Shown here one piece after another: positions 28,203 through 38,111 of a DNA stretch of 64,000 nucleotides. The number at the start of each line of letters is the position of its first letter. Position 1 is the first letter of the stretch. Under the pieces are notes generated by a model, which worked only from the letters and a program-made list of their open reading frames with translations, was not told the DNA's origin and searched no databases. This DNA comes from Pseudomonadota bacterium (lineage in GTDB: Bacteria > Pseudomonadota > Alphaproteobacteria > Dongiales > Dongiaceae), in assembly GCA_016183985.1 (NCBI GenBank), contig JACPDN010000011.1:1-64000 (forward strand), read 5' to 3'. Made by a program: the position numbers and the translations under genes.

Positions 28203-29887
28203 TCGAGCTCATCGCCCATAACCTTGCGCCGATCATGTTCGCGGCCCTGGTCATTTTTCTGATCTCGGGATATCCAGTCGCATTCGCCCTGGCCGCTAAC
28301 GGCCTCTTCTTTTTCTTTATCGGCGTCGAACTTGCTCCCCTATCGGGTGGCGAAATCACACTGTCGTGGCCTCTTCTACAGGCATCGCCCGGCCGACTGC
28401 TCGGTGTGATGAACAATGAGACCCTGCTCGCCATTCCATTTTTCACCTTCATGGGCATCATTCTGGAAAAATCCGGGATGGCGGAGGATCTGCTCGACAC
28501 CGTCGGTCAGCTATTCGGGCCAATCCGTGGCGGCCTCGCCTATGCCGTTGTTCTGGTGGGCGCCGTCCTGGCGGCCACAACAGGCGTCGTCGCCGCATCA
28601 GTCATGGCGATGGGCCTCATCTCCCTGCCGATCATGCTGCGCTATGGTTACGACCGGTCGTTGGCTACCGGCGTCATTGCCGCGTCCGGCACACTGGCGC
28701 AGATCATTCCACCCTCGCTCGTTCTGATCGTTCTTGCGGATCAGCTCGGTCGATCAGTTGGCGACATGTATGCAGGCGCGATCGTGCCGGGGCTGATGCT
28801 GACTGCTATCTACTGCCTCTATATCTTCGTCATAACGCTCATTCGGCCGCATGCGGCGCCCGCTTTGCCGCCTGCCGCGCGAACTTTGGGCAGCGGGGCG
28901 ACGTCGCTGCTTGTGATCGCTGTGCTGGGTGTCGCCGTCGCCTTTGGGGTCAACCACCTGCTAGCGAGCAGCAATCCCAACGGTGCCGGCATCTGGGGTG
29001 CGACCATAGGCGCACTGCTGACTTACGCACTTGCAGTCGCCAACAAAATCTTAAATCTCAAGCTTCTTTCGCGGCTCGCACAGGAAGTCGTCATCACGCT
29101 GATCCCGCCGCTGGCACTCATCTTTCTTGTGCTGGGCACAATCTTTCTCGGCATCGCCACGCCGACCGAGGGTGGCGCGATGGGCGCCAGCGGGGCCCTC
29201 GTGATGGCTTTGGCCAAGCGACGCATTTCCTGGACTTCACTGCGAGAGGCACTGGATTCCACGACGCGTCTTTCCTGCTTCGTGCTTTTCATCCTGATAG
29301 GCGCACGCGTGTTCTCGCTCACCTTCTACGGGGTCAATGGCCACGTCTGGGTGGAAGAATTGATGTCGTCCCTGCCCGGTGGTGAATGGGGCTTCCTCAT
29401 CGCGGTCAACATCCTTGTCTTTATTCTCGGATGCTTCATCGATTTCTTCGAGATCGCTTTCATCATCATTCCGCTTCTTGCGCCTGTCGCGGCCAAGCTT
29501 GGGATCGATCTCATCTGGTTCGGCGTCCTGCTCGGCGTCAATATGCAAACGAGCTTTCTGACACCACCCTTCGGCTTCGCGCTCTTCTACATGCGATCGG
29601 TCGCACCGACAGGCAACTGGGTAGACAAGGTGACTGGACGGACTCTCGCAGGTGTCAAAACGACCGAGATCTATCGCGGCGCCGTCATGTTTATCTTTCT
29701 ACAGCTGATTATGGTGGCGTCCGTCATGATGGCTCCCTGGCTGGTAACGCATTACCGGGATGACACGACCGACGTCGACCCCAGCAAGATTGAGATCACG
29801 CTGCCAGGCGACGATGAAGGCGGCGGCGCCTTGGAGCAGCTGCCGGACCTCGATCTCTCGCAACCACCGACGATCGAAAGCAACTAA
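28199..29887 (+). CDS. TRAP transporter large membrane subunit (DctM)
   Basis: A 562-aa ion-coupled permease subunit with about 12-14 hydrophobic segments. Features of the DctM family include PVAFALAANGLFFFF, a FFTFMGIILEKSGMAEDLLD segment, TGVVAASVMAMGLISLP and MQTSFLTPPFGFALFYMR. At 562 aa it is longer than the usual 430; the extra length includes an added pair of membrane segments in the middle (about 230-290) and a polar acidic tail, typical of the TakP-associated subtype. It transports the ligand delivered by DctP using the sodium or proton gradient. Confidence 0.9.
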   Translation: MIELIAHNLAPIMFAALVIFLISGYPVAFALAANGLFFFFIGVELAPLSGGEITLSWPLLQASPGRLLGVMNNETLLAIPFFTFMGIILEKSGMAEDLLDTVGQLFGPIRGGLAYAVVLVGAVLAATTGVVAASVMAMGLISLPIMLRYGYDRSLATGVIAASGTLAQIIPPSLVLIVLADQLGRSVGDMYAGAIVPGLMLTAIYCLYIFVITLIRPHAAPALPPAARTLGSGATSLLVIAVLGVAVAFGVNHLLASSNPNGAGIWGATIGALLTYALAVANKILNLKLLSRLAQEVVITLIPPLALIFLVLGTIFLGIATPTEGGAMGASGALVMALAKRRISWTSLREALDSTTRLSCFVLFILIGARVFSLTFYGVNGHVWVEELMSSLPGGEWGFLIAVNILVFILGCFIDFFEIAFIIIPLLAPVAAKLGIDLIWFGVLLGVNMQTSFLTPPFGFALFYMRSVAPTGNWVDKVTGRTLAGVKTTEIYRGAVMFIFLQLIMVASVMMAPWLVTHYRDDTTDVDPSKIEITLPGDDEGGGALEQLPDLDLSQPPTIESN

Positions 29888-29888
29888 A

Positions 29889-29921
29889 AAAAGCCCGGCA
29901 ATCGCAAGATTGCCGGGCTTT
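29889..29921. terminator. bidirectional intrinsic terminator between TRAP genes
   Basis: AAAGCCCGGCAATC (29890-29903) and GATTGCCGGGCTTT (29908-29921) form a perfect stem around the loop GCAA, with A-runs on one side and T-runs on the other. It stops both the dctM transcript and the convergent dctP transcript. Confidence 0.88.
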
Positions 29922-29938
29922 CAGCTTCAACGCGAAAT

Positions 29939-31120
<1,182 letters not shown>

Positions 31121-31335
31121 TCATCAAGTCGGTTTTAGACCGGGCGCATGCCACCTTGCTGCAAAGACAAACCTAGACATTGCAGCCGCTTGACGCGCCG
31201 CCCAGGACACAATGTGACGATTCCGGAAAAACGCGCAAGTGCTCCAAAAGGAGGGGAAGCCTATTGACGAGGGACTTGATCGGCAGCCGGCAACGGCTAT
31301 GAATCAAGCAAGGGAGACATGTCGGGGATGACTGG

Positions 31336-32214
31336 ATGACTAGGACGGTGACCGTCGCGGCCACACAATTCGCCTGCCGGCCGGACCCTGACCAAAATGT
31401 GGACCGGGCCGAGGCGCTGGTTCGCCAGGCCGCCAAGCGCGGCGCGCAGATCGTCCAGCTGCAGGCTTTGTTCGAGACTCCCTATTTCTGCAAGGACCAG
31501 CTTGCCGAATTGTTCGACCTGGCGCAGCCGGCGGAAGATCATCCGACCATCAGGCGCATGCAGGATCTCGCACGCGAATTGGAAGTCGTTCTGCCGATTT
31601 CATTCTTCGAGGCCGCCAACAACGCCTATTACAGCTCCCTCGCGATCATTGATGCGGATGGAGAGATGTTGGGTGTTTATCGAAAATCTCACATCCCGGA
31701 TGGTGTCGGATACCAGGAAAAGTTCTACTTCAATCCGGGAGATACGGGCTTCAAGGTCTGGGATACGGCCTATGCCCGCATCGGCTGCGGCATCTGCTGG
31801 GACCAGTGGTTTCCCGAATGTGCCCGCGCCATGGCGGTGATGGGGGCGGAAATTCTGCTCTATCCGACCGCCATCGGCAATGAGCCCAATGACCCCGAAT
31901 ACAGCAGCGCCGATCACTGGCAGCGAACCATGCAGGGGCATGCCGCCGCCAACATGATTCCAGTGGTCGCCTCGAATCGCATCGGTCGCGAGGATGGTGC
32001 TACCTGCTCCCTCGATTTTTACGGACACTCGTTCATCGCCGGCGCACGCGGCGAACTCATCGCGACCGCCGGTACGGATGAGGCGATCTTGACGGCGGAT
32101 TTCGATTTCGAGTCCCTGCGCCGCCAGCGCGCTGGCTGGGGGCTGTTCCGGGACCGCCGCCCCGACCTCTATACCGTATTGATGACCTTGGACGGCCAGA
32201 ATTGGAGCGAATGA
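31336..32214 (+). CDS. N-carbamoylputrescine amidase homologue with altered catalytic site
   Basis: A 292-aa nitrilase-superfamily protein that aligns along its whole length with AguB, which hydrolyses N-carbamoylputrescine to putrescine. YRKSHIPDG (Lys117) and CGICWDQWFPE (Cys154) supply two of the three catalytic residues. The third, the Glu of the family's QELFETPYFC, is replaced: the sequence reads QALFETPYFC with Ala44 (codon GCT; two bases differ from GAG). It may therefore be inactive or act differently. It sits upstream of polyamine-type binding proteins and transporter genes, in keeping with a polyamine role. The annotation as AguB would be standard but overlooks this change. Confidence 0.82.
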   Translation: MTRTVTVAATQFACRPDPDQNVDRAEALVRQAAKRGAQIVQLQALFETPYFCKDQLAELFDLAQPAEDHPTIRRMQDLARELEVVLPISFFEAANNAYYSSLAIIDADGEMLGVYRKSHIPDGVGYQEKFYFNPGDTGFKVWDTAYARIGCGICWDQWFPECARAMAVMGAEILLYPTAIGNEPNDPEYSSADHWQRTMQGHAAANMIPVVASNRIGREDGATCSLDFYGHSFIAGARGELIATAGTDEAILTADFDFESLRRQRAGWGLFRDRRPDLYTVLMTLDGQNWSE

Positions 32215-32253
32215 ACCGGTCGAATGGCCGCAGCGTCCCATCACGGGCATTTG

Positions 32254-32284
32254 TTGACAACACCACCCGCCAGAGTGCGACAAT
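32254..32284 (+). promoter_or_regulatory. possible promoter of the potF-type operon
   Basis: TTGACA (32254-32259) is followed after 19 bases by GACAAT (32279-32284). The spacing is long by two bases, so this is only a candidate. It lies in the 164-base gap upstream of the first binding-protein gene. Confidence 0.35.
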
Positions 32285-32378
32285 GCCGTCATTCGAGGGT
32301 AACGGTCGAAATTAACGAATCTCGTCCGGGCGCCAAGCCCGGCCTTGCCAGAACATTATCAACAGCACTCAGGAGGCC

Positions 32379-33596
32379 ATGGTGCAAAAATCGAGACTGA
32401 TTGGGGTTGCCTTTATTTCGGCGCTGCTGCTTGCGGGCTGCGGCGAAGAGAAGAAGGAAGCCGAACAGCAATCTTCCGCGGCGACGACCGCGACATCAGA
32501 AGCGGCCAGCACCGCGACCTCTGAAGCTGCCAGCACGGCTACCTCGGAAGCCGCTGCGGCACCCGCCAGCGATGGCGGCAAGCTCAATATCTACAACTGG
32601 TCGGACTATATCGCCGAAGAGACGGTGCCGAATTTCGAGAAAGAAACCGGCATCAAGGTGCAGTACGACGTCTACGATTCGAACGAGATGCTGGAAGCCA
32701 AGCTGATGGCTGGCGGCACCGGCTATGACCTCGTGCATCCGTCCGGCGCCTTCCTCGGCCGCCAGATCGTCGCCGGCATCTACCAGCCGATCGATCCGGC
32801 CAAGATTCCGAACTATAAAAATCTCGATCCGAAGATCATGAAGCTGCTGGCCGCCTTCGACCCGGGCAACAAATATGCCGTGCCATGGTTCTGGGGCACG
32901 ACCGGCGTCGGCTATAACGTCGCTGAAATCAAGAAGCGCATGCCGGATGCCCCGGTGAACAGCCTCGACATCATCTTCAAGCCCGAACTGGCGCAGAAGT
33001 TCGCCGATTGCGGCATCTCAATGCTGGATGCACCGAGCGAAGTGCTGCAGATCGCCCTCAACTATCTCGGCAAGGATCCCTATACCGCCAGCGCCGATGA
33101 TTACGCCGCTGCCGAAAAGCTGTTGATGGGCGTGCGTCCCTATGTGAAGTACTTCCACAGCTCCAGCTACATCAACGACATCGCCAGTGGCAGCATCTGC
33201 CTGTCGCTCGGTTGGTCGGGTGACTTCAGCATCGCTGCGGCGCGCGCTGAAGAAGCCAAGAACAACATCGAGATCTCCTATTCCATCCCGAAAGAAGGCA
33301 CGATCATCTGGATGGACACGATCGCGATGCCGACCGATGCGGTGAATATCGACCAGGCTTATAAGTGGATCAACTACAACCTCGATCCCAAGGTCGCGGC
33401 GGCGAATGCCAATTACGTCGCTTATGGCAGCCCGGTTGCAGCGGCTCTGCCGATGGTCGACAAGGAACTGCTCGACAACCCGAACATCTATCCGCCGGAA
33501 GACGTGCAGGCGCATCTCTTCCCGGACAAGGTGGCGACGCCGGAAGTCGAGCGTTTGCGGACCCGCACTTGGACGAAGATCAAGACCGGCCAATAA
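32379..33596 (+). CDS. polyamine-type ABC transporter substrate-binding lipoprotein (PotF-like), copy 1
   Basis: A 405-aa binding protein. The signal peptide ends in the lipobox LLLAGC (Cys21), so the protein is lipid-anchored. Residues 37-60 are three copies of the 8-residue unit TATSEAAS (last copy ending AAA), from a 24-base tandem repeat at 32487-32558, forming a flexible tether. The binding domain begins with LNIYNWSDYIAEETVPNFEKE and has MEAKLMAGG-like and DLVHPSG segments of PotD/PotF proteins. It delivers putrescine- or spermidine-like ligands to the PotGHI complex downstream. Lipid anchoring is unusual for PotF of Gram-negative bacteria. A terminator follows it. Confidence 0.85.
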   Translation: MVQKSRLIGVAFISALLLAGCGEEKKEAEQQSSAATTATSEAASTATSEAASTATSEAAAAPASDGGKLNIYNWSDYIAEETVPNFEKETGIKVQYDVYDSNEMLEAKLMAGGTGYDLVHPSGAFLGRQIVAGIYQPIDPAKIPNYKNLDPKIMKLLAAFDPGNKYAVPWFWGTTGVGYNVAEIKKRMPDAPVNSLDIIFKPELAQKFADCGISMLDAPSEVLQIALNYLGKDPYTASADDYAAAEKLLMGVRPYVKYFHSSSYINDIASGSICLSLGWSGDFSIAAARAEEAKNNIEISYSIPKEGTIIWMDTIAMPTDAVNIDQAYKWINYNLDPKVAAANANYVAYGSPVAAALPMVDKELLDNPNIYPPEDVQAHLFPDKVATPEVERLRTRTWTKIKTGQ

Positions 33597-33642
33597 GGCA
33601 TCGGTCCTTCAATCTCCAAGTAAGCGATAACATTTTACTTTT

Positions 33643-33677
33643 AACCCCCGCGGATCATTCCGCGGGGGTTCTTTTAT
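33643..33677 (+). terminator. intrinsic terminator after potF-like copy 1
   Basis: AACCCCCGCGG (33643-33653) and CCGCGGGGGTT (33660-33670) pair perfectly around a 6-base loop and are followed by CTTTTATTT. It separates the two binding-protein genes into separate or attenuated transcripts. Confidence 0.85.
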
Positions 33678-33883
33678 TTCGCGACGACCTGTTAATGACG
33701 CTTTGAATCATGAGTCTGACGCTTTGTCTCGCATCCCCATAGCCGCCGAGGGTTGACAGCCAAGGCATCGGCGGGGTCAGATATGAAAAAAATTTAACGA
33801 TGCATAAGCAGGGATGAATCGCGCAAAAAAAGACCGGCGAAACGCTGGCATGTGCGCAGGTTGGGCGTGACGATAAGGGAGTG

Positions 33884-35002
33884 ATGATTGTGCGGAAATC
33901 CGAAGTGACCCGCTTCGCCCTGATGGGTGCGGCGATGGTTTTGGTTGGCTCGATCGCGACCGCCAAGGCCGACGAAGAGAAGCAACTCAACGTCTACAAC
34001 TGGTCCGATTACATCGGCGAGAACACGATCGCTGATTTCGAGAAAGAGACCGGGATCAAGGTCCAGTACGACACCTTCGATGGCAACGAGACACTCGAAG
34101 CCAAGCTGATGACCGGCGGTACCGGCTACGACATCGTCTTCCCGTCTTCGTCTTTCTTTGCCCGCCAGATCAAGATCGGCCTCTTCCACCCGCTCGATAA
34201 AAGCCTGCTGCCGAACCTGAAGAACATGGACCCCAAGATCATGGAGATCTTGTCCAAGGAAGCAGATCCCGGCAATCAGTATGCGCTCCCCTATATGTGG
34301 GGCACCAATGGCTTCTCCTATAACGTCGACGTGATCAAGAAGCTCATGCCGGATGCGCCGCTCGACAGCCTCGCCATGCTTTTCGATCCGAATGTCGTTT
34401 CGAAATTCAAGGAATGCGGCGTCACCTTCCTCGATTCCCCTGAGGACGTCTTCCCGCTGGCACTCGCCTATATGGGGAAAGATCCAACGTCCCAGAAGGA
34501 AGAAGATATCGTCGCCGCCGCGGACATGATCATGAAGGTCCGTCCCTACATCAAGAATTTCGACTCGCAGCAATATCTGACGGCTTTGCCGAATGGCGAG
34601 TATTGCATGTCGATGAGCTGGTCCGGCGACTATGCGACCGCCGCCGCCCGTGCTGAAGAAGCCGGCATCAAGATCAACCTCGCCTATACGATCCCGAAGG
34701 AAGGTACCAACGTCTGGTTCGACGGCATGCTGATCCCGGCTGATGCACCGCACGTAAAGAACGCGCATCTCTTCCTGGATTACATGATGCGGCCAAAGGT
34801 CATTGCCGACGCGACGAACTACACCAACTATGCCAATGCCAACGTCCCGGCGAAGGAATTCGTCAGCAAGGATATCCTTGAGGATCCGGCCGTCTATCCG
34901 ACGGAAGAAGTGATGAAGCGCAGTTTCCCGTCGGTGGTTCGCGACGATAAACTCAGTCGCGTCATCACCCGGGAATGGACACGGGTGAAAACCGGACAGT
35001 AA
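33884..35002 (+). CDS. polyamine-type ABC transporter substrate-binding protein (PotF-like), copy 2
   Basis: About 372 aa with a cleavable Sec signal (FALMGAAMVLVGSIATAKA) and no lipobox. The mature part opens LNVYNWSDYIGENTIADFEKE and is closely similar to the preceding gene over the whole binding domain, including the LEAKLMTGGTGYD and MWGTNGFSYNVD segments. It is the likely cognate partner of the potGHI genes that follow. Start choice is open: AGGGAG (33876-33881) is too near the ATG at 33884 but ideally spaced for the GTG at 33890, two codons in. Confidence 0.88.
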   Translation: MIVRKSEVTRFALMGAAMVLVGSIATAKADEEKQLNVYNWSDYIGENTIADFEKETGIKVQYDTFDGNETLEAKLMTGGTGYDIVFPSSSFFARQIKIGLFHPLDKSLLPNLKNMDPKIMEILSKEADPGNQYALPYMWGTNGFSYNVDVIKKLMPDAPLDSLAMLFDPNVVSKFKECGVTFLDSPEDVFPLALAYMGKDPTSQKEEDIVAAADMIMKVRPYIKNFDSQQYLTALPNGEYCMSMSWSGDYATAAARAEEAGIKINLAYTIPKEGTNVWFDGMLIPADAPHVKNAHLFLDYMMRPKVIADATNYTNYANANVPAKEFVSKDILEDPAVYPTEEVMKRSFPSVVRDDKLSRVITREWTRVKTGQ

Positions 35003-35008
35003 AAAAAC

Positions 35009-35045
35009 GGGGCAGCACAATTTCCATGTGCTGCCCCTTCTCTTT
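35009..35045 (+). terminator. intrinsic terminator or attenuator before potG
   Basis: GGGGCAGCACA (35009-35019) pairs perfectly with TGTGCTGCCCC (35027-35037), followed by TTCTCTTT. Lying between the binding protein and the ATPase gene, it may reduce downstream transcription so that the binding protein is made in excess. Confidence 0.8.
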
Positions 35046-35110
35046 AGGAATTTGGCCTCTATACGAGGCAAAAGCATCGGCCCTTCGGGGTAATCACAAC
35101 AGGACGCATC

Positions 35111-36259
35111 ATGGCGGCTGAACGAGCAAGAGCAGAAACGACGACTCAGGTCTGGAACGACCCGAACGCCAAGCCTTATATTCGCATCGAGAACGTCACC
35201 AAGAAGTTCGGCGATTTCGTCGCCGTCAACGACGTCTCGTTGAATATCTACCGTGGCGAACTCTTTGCGCTCCTCGGTGGATCGGGCTGCGGCAAGACCA
35301 CGTTGCTGCGCATGCTCGCCGGCTTCGAACAACCGACCTCCGGCAAGATCTATATCGATGACGTCGACATGGCGGACATCCCGCCCTATGAGCGTCCGAC
35401 AAACATGATGTTCCAGTCATATGCCCTCTTTCCGCATATGACGGTGGAGCAGAACGTCGCCTTCGGCCTGAAGCAGGACAAGACGCCGGCAGAGCAGGTG
35501 AAGACCCGTGTTGGCTCCATTCTCGATATGGTGCAGATGCGCCAATTTGCCCACCGCAAACCGCATCAGCTCTCAGGCGGCCAGCGCCAACGCGTGGCCC
35601 TCGCCCGCTCGCTGGTGAAGGAACCGAAGCTTCTGCTCCTCGACGAACCGCTGGGTGCCCTCGACAAGAAGCTGCGCGAAGCGACCCAGTTCGAAATCAT
35701 GAACATCCAGGACCGCCTCGGCATCACTTTCATCGTCGTGACTCACGACCAGGAAGAAGCGATGACGCTGTCGACCCGGATCGGCGTCATGAACAGCGGC
35801 CAGATCGTTCAGGTCGGCACGCCCAAGGAAATCTACGAATATCCCAACACCAAATTCGTCGCCGACTTCATCGGCTCGGTGAACCTGTTTGAGGGGCACA
35901 TTGTCGAGGACGAGCCCGGCCATGTGCTGATCAGCGCGCCAGAAGCCGGAACGGAGATCTATATCGACCACGGCATTTCATCCGCCCCCGGCGCCAAGGT
36001 CTGGGTCGCGATCCGGCCCGAGAAGATGGATCTCACCAAGAATCGCCCCGACGACAGCGACCGCAACTCGGCGCCCGGTATCGTCAAAGGCATCGCTTAT
36101 ATGGGCAACCTTTCCGTCTATCTGATCAAGCTGGATAGCGGCAAGGAAGTCAAAGTGACCATGTCGAACCAGCGGCGTGCTGCCGAACACGCGATCGATT
36201 GGGATGACCGGGTCTACGTCACCTGGCATGCCAACAGCCCCGTCGCCTTGCTGAGCTGA
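35111..36259 (+). CDS. potG: putrescine-type ABC transporter ATP-binding protein
   Basis: A 382-aa ATPase with all motifs intact: Walker A GGSGCGKTT (about 58-66), Q-loop MMFQSYALFPHMT, signature LSGGQRQRVALARS, Walker B LLLLDEPLGALD and switch His in VVTHDQEEAM. The C-terminal TOBE region follows (VWVAIRPEKMDL), as in PotG/PotA. It powers the PotH/PotI permease. It provides a direct contrast to the degenerate ATPase encoded at 43137. potH starts 9 bases after its stop. Confidence 0.92.
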   Translation: MAAERARAETTTQVWNDPNAKPYIRIENVTKKFGDFVAVNDVSLNIYRGELFALLGGSGCGKTTLLRMLAGFEQPTSGKIYIDDVDMADIPPYERPTNMMFQSYALFPHMTVEQNVAFGLKQDKTPAEQVKTRVGSILDMVQMRQFAHRKPHQLSGGQRQRVALARSLVKEPKLLLLDEPLGALDKKLREATQFEIMNIQDRLGITFIVVTHDQEEAMTLSTRIGVMNSGQIVQVGTPKEIYEYPNTKFVADFIGSVNLFEGHIVEDEPGHVLISAPEAGTEIYIDHGISSAPGAKVWVAIRPEKMDLTKNRPDDSDRNSAPGIVKGIAYMGNLSVYLIKLDSGKEVKVTMSNQRRAAEHAIDWDDRVYVTWHANSPVALLS

Positions 36260-36268
36260 GGCGGCATC

Positions 36269-37216
36269 ATGGCATCTGATATTCCTTATCAAACCTCGCT
36301 ACCGCTGGGCGCGCAGCTGCATAGGCTGCTGGCGGCGATCGGGTTGCGGCCACGCGCGGCCGTCATCCTAGTTCCCTATCTGTGGCTGACGATCTTTTTC
36401 GTCGTGCCCTGCTTCATCATTCTGAAAATCAGCCTGGCACAGACGCTGATCGCGCAACCGCCTTATACGCCCATGCTCGGGCCCGACAGTGTGCCGCACG
36501 AGCAGATCTTCGACAACTTCAAGCGTCTTGGCAACGATCTCCTCTACATCGTCGCATACGGCAATTCGCTGAAACTGGCGGCGATCTCGACCGTGTTGTG
36601 CCTGCTCATCGGTTATCCGATGGCCTATGGCATCGCTCGCTGTTCACCGTCGACGCGGTCGCTGCTGTTGCTCGCGATCATCCTGCCGTTCTGGACCTCG
36701 TTTCTGATCCGGGTCTATGCCTGGATGAGCATCCTGGGCAAAGAAGGCGTGCTCAACGACTTCCTGCTGGCCATCGGCGTCATCAATGAGCCGTTGCAGA
36801 TCCTTTATACGCCAACGGCCATGTATATCGGCATCGTCTACGCCTATCTGCCATTCATGATCTTGCCGCTCTATTCAAATCTTGAGAAGATGGATATGTC
36901 GTTGCTCGAGGCTGCGGCGGATCTTGGTTGCCGGCCATTCAAGGCGTTCTGTGTCATCACCATACCGCTGTCATTGCCGGGCATCATCGCCGGTTCGCTG
37001 CTGGTCTTCATTCCGGCCGTCGGCGAATACGTCATCCCGGAACTGCTGGGCGGTCCCGATGCGCTGATGATCGGTCGCGTCGTCTATAACGAGTTCTCGC
37101 AGAACCGCGATTGGCCGATGTCCTCGGCGGTGGCGGTCGCCATCCTGCTCGCCCTCGTCATCCCGATCATGCTGTTCCAATACTTCCAGAACAAAGCCCA
37201 GGAGGCGCCGAAATGA
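36269..37216 (+). CDS. potH: putrescine-type ABC transporter permease
   Basis: A 315-aa inner-membrane protein with six to seven hydrophobic segments. The coupling EAA loop is seen in LLEAAADLGCRPFKAFCVITIPLSLPGI. The soluble loop between the first two membrane segments is long, as in PotH/PotB. ALLEVIPEL-type closing (EYVIPELLGGPDALMIGRVV) is another PotH hallmark. Its stop overlaps the potI start by 4 bases (ATGA). Confidence 0.9.
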   Translation: MASDIPYQTSLPLGAQLHRLLAAIGLRPRAAVILVPYLWLTIFFVVPCFIILKISLAQTLIAQPPYTPMLGPDSVPHEQIFDNFKRLGNDLLYIVAYGNSLKLAAISTVLCLLIGYPMAYGIARCSPSTRSLLLLAIILPFWTSFLIRVYAWMSILGKEGVLNDFLLAIGVINEPLQILYTPTAMYIGIVYAYLPFMILPLYSNLEKMDMSLLEAAADLGCRPFKAFCVITIPLSLPGIIAGSLLVFIPAVGEYVIPELLGGPDALMIGRVVYNEFSQNRDWPMSSAVAVAILLALVIPIMLFQYFQNKAQEAPK

Positions 37217-38055
37217 CCAATCGGCTTTCCTGGTTCGTTATCGCCGCCCTCGTTCTCGGCTTCATCTTCCTCTATGGGCCGATGGCGGTGCTTGTCACCT
37301 ATTCCTTCAACGCCAACAAGCTTATGACGCTGTGGGGCGGCTTCTCGGCGAAGTGGTACCCCATCCTTTTGGATGATGCGGCGGTCCTCACGGCGGCGAA
37401 GAACAGCTTCATCGTCGCCAGTGTCAGCGCCACTTTCGCTACCGTCCTCGGCACGATGGCGGGCTACGTTCTGGCCCGCTACCGGAAGTTCCACGGCCGT
37501 ACCGCCTTCAGCGGCATGGTCACCGCACCGCTGGTCATGCCTGAGGTCATCACCGGCCTTTCCATGCTGCTGCTCTTCAAGGAGATGGGCTATTGGTTCG
37601 GCTGGCCGAAGGCCATGGGCTTCTCGACGGTGATCCTCGCTCACATCACCTTCTCCATGTCTTACGTGACGGTGGTGATGCAGTCGCGCTTCTCGGTCTT
37701 CGATATGTCGCTCGAAGAAGCCGCCCTGGATCTCGGGGCCAAACCGTTGAAGACCTTCATGGTGATCACTTTGCCGATCGTGGCACCTGCCGTCATTTCC
37801 GGCTGGTTGCTCGCCTTCACCATCTCACTCGACGATCTGGTGATCACGATCTACAACAACGGTCCCGGCTCGGGCACCTTGCCGCAGCTGATCTTCTCCA
37901 AGGTCCGGCGTGGCGTGGATCCCACCATCAACGCCTTGGCCACGATCATCATCACGGTGGTTGCGACTGGCGTCATCACCTCGCATATCTTGATGACACG
38001 CCAGGAAAAGCGCAAACAGCGCGACATCCAGGCCGCTCTGCAGTCCAACAAGTAG
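37213..38055 (+). CDS. potI: putrescine-type ABC transporter permease
   Basis: A 280-aa inner-membrane protein with six hydrophobic segments and the EAA loop LEEAALDLGAKPLKTFMVITLPIVAP. FTISLDDLVITIYNNGPGSGTLPQLIFS is a typical PotI/PotC segment. Its ATG overlaps the potH stop; the frame is open back to 37111 but this only shadows potH. A terminator follows immediately, closing the polyamine operon. Confidence 0.9.
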   Translation: MTNRLSWFVIAALVLGFIFLYGPMAVLVTYSFNANKLMTLWGGFSAKWYPILLDDAAVLTAAKNSFIVASVSATFATVLGTMAGYVLARYRKFHGRTAFSGMVTAPLVMPEVITGLSMLLLFKEMGYWFGWPKAMGFSTVILAHITFSMSYVTVVMQSRFSVFDMSLEEAALDLGAKPLKTFMVITLPIVAPAVISGWLLAFTISLDDLVITIYNNGPGSGTLPQLIFSKVRRGVDPTINALATIIITVVATGVITSHILMTRQEKRKQRDIQAALQSNK

Positions 38056-38061
38056 CGAAAT

Positions 38062-38098
38062 GGCGCCGCCCGATCGGCTCGGGCGGCGCCGATCTTTC
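38062..38098. terminator. intrinsic terminator after potI
   Basis: GGCGCCGCCCG (38062-38072) pairs perfectly with CGGGCGGCGCC (38080-38090), followed by GATCTTTCT. It lies between the convergent potI and EAL-protein genes and could serve both. Confidence 0.75.
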
Positions 38099-38111
38099 TC
38101 ACCGATCTGAT

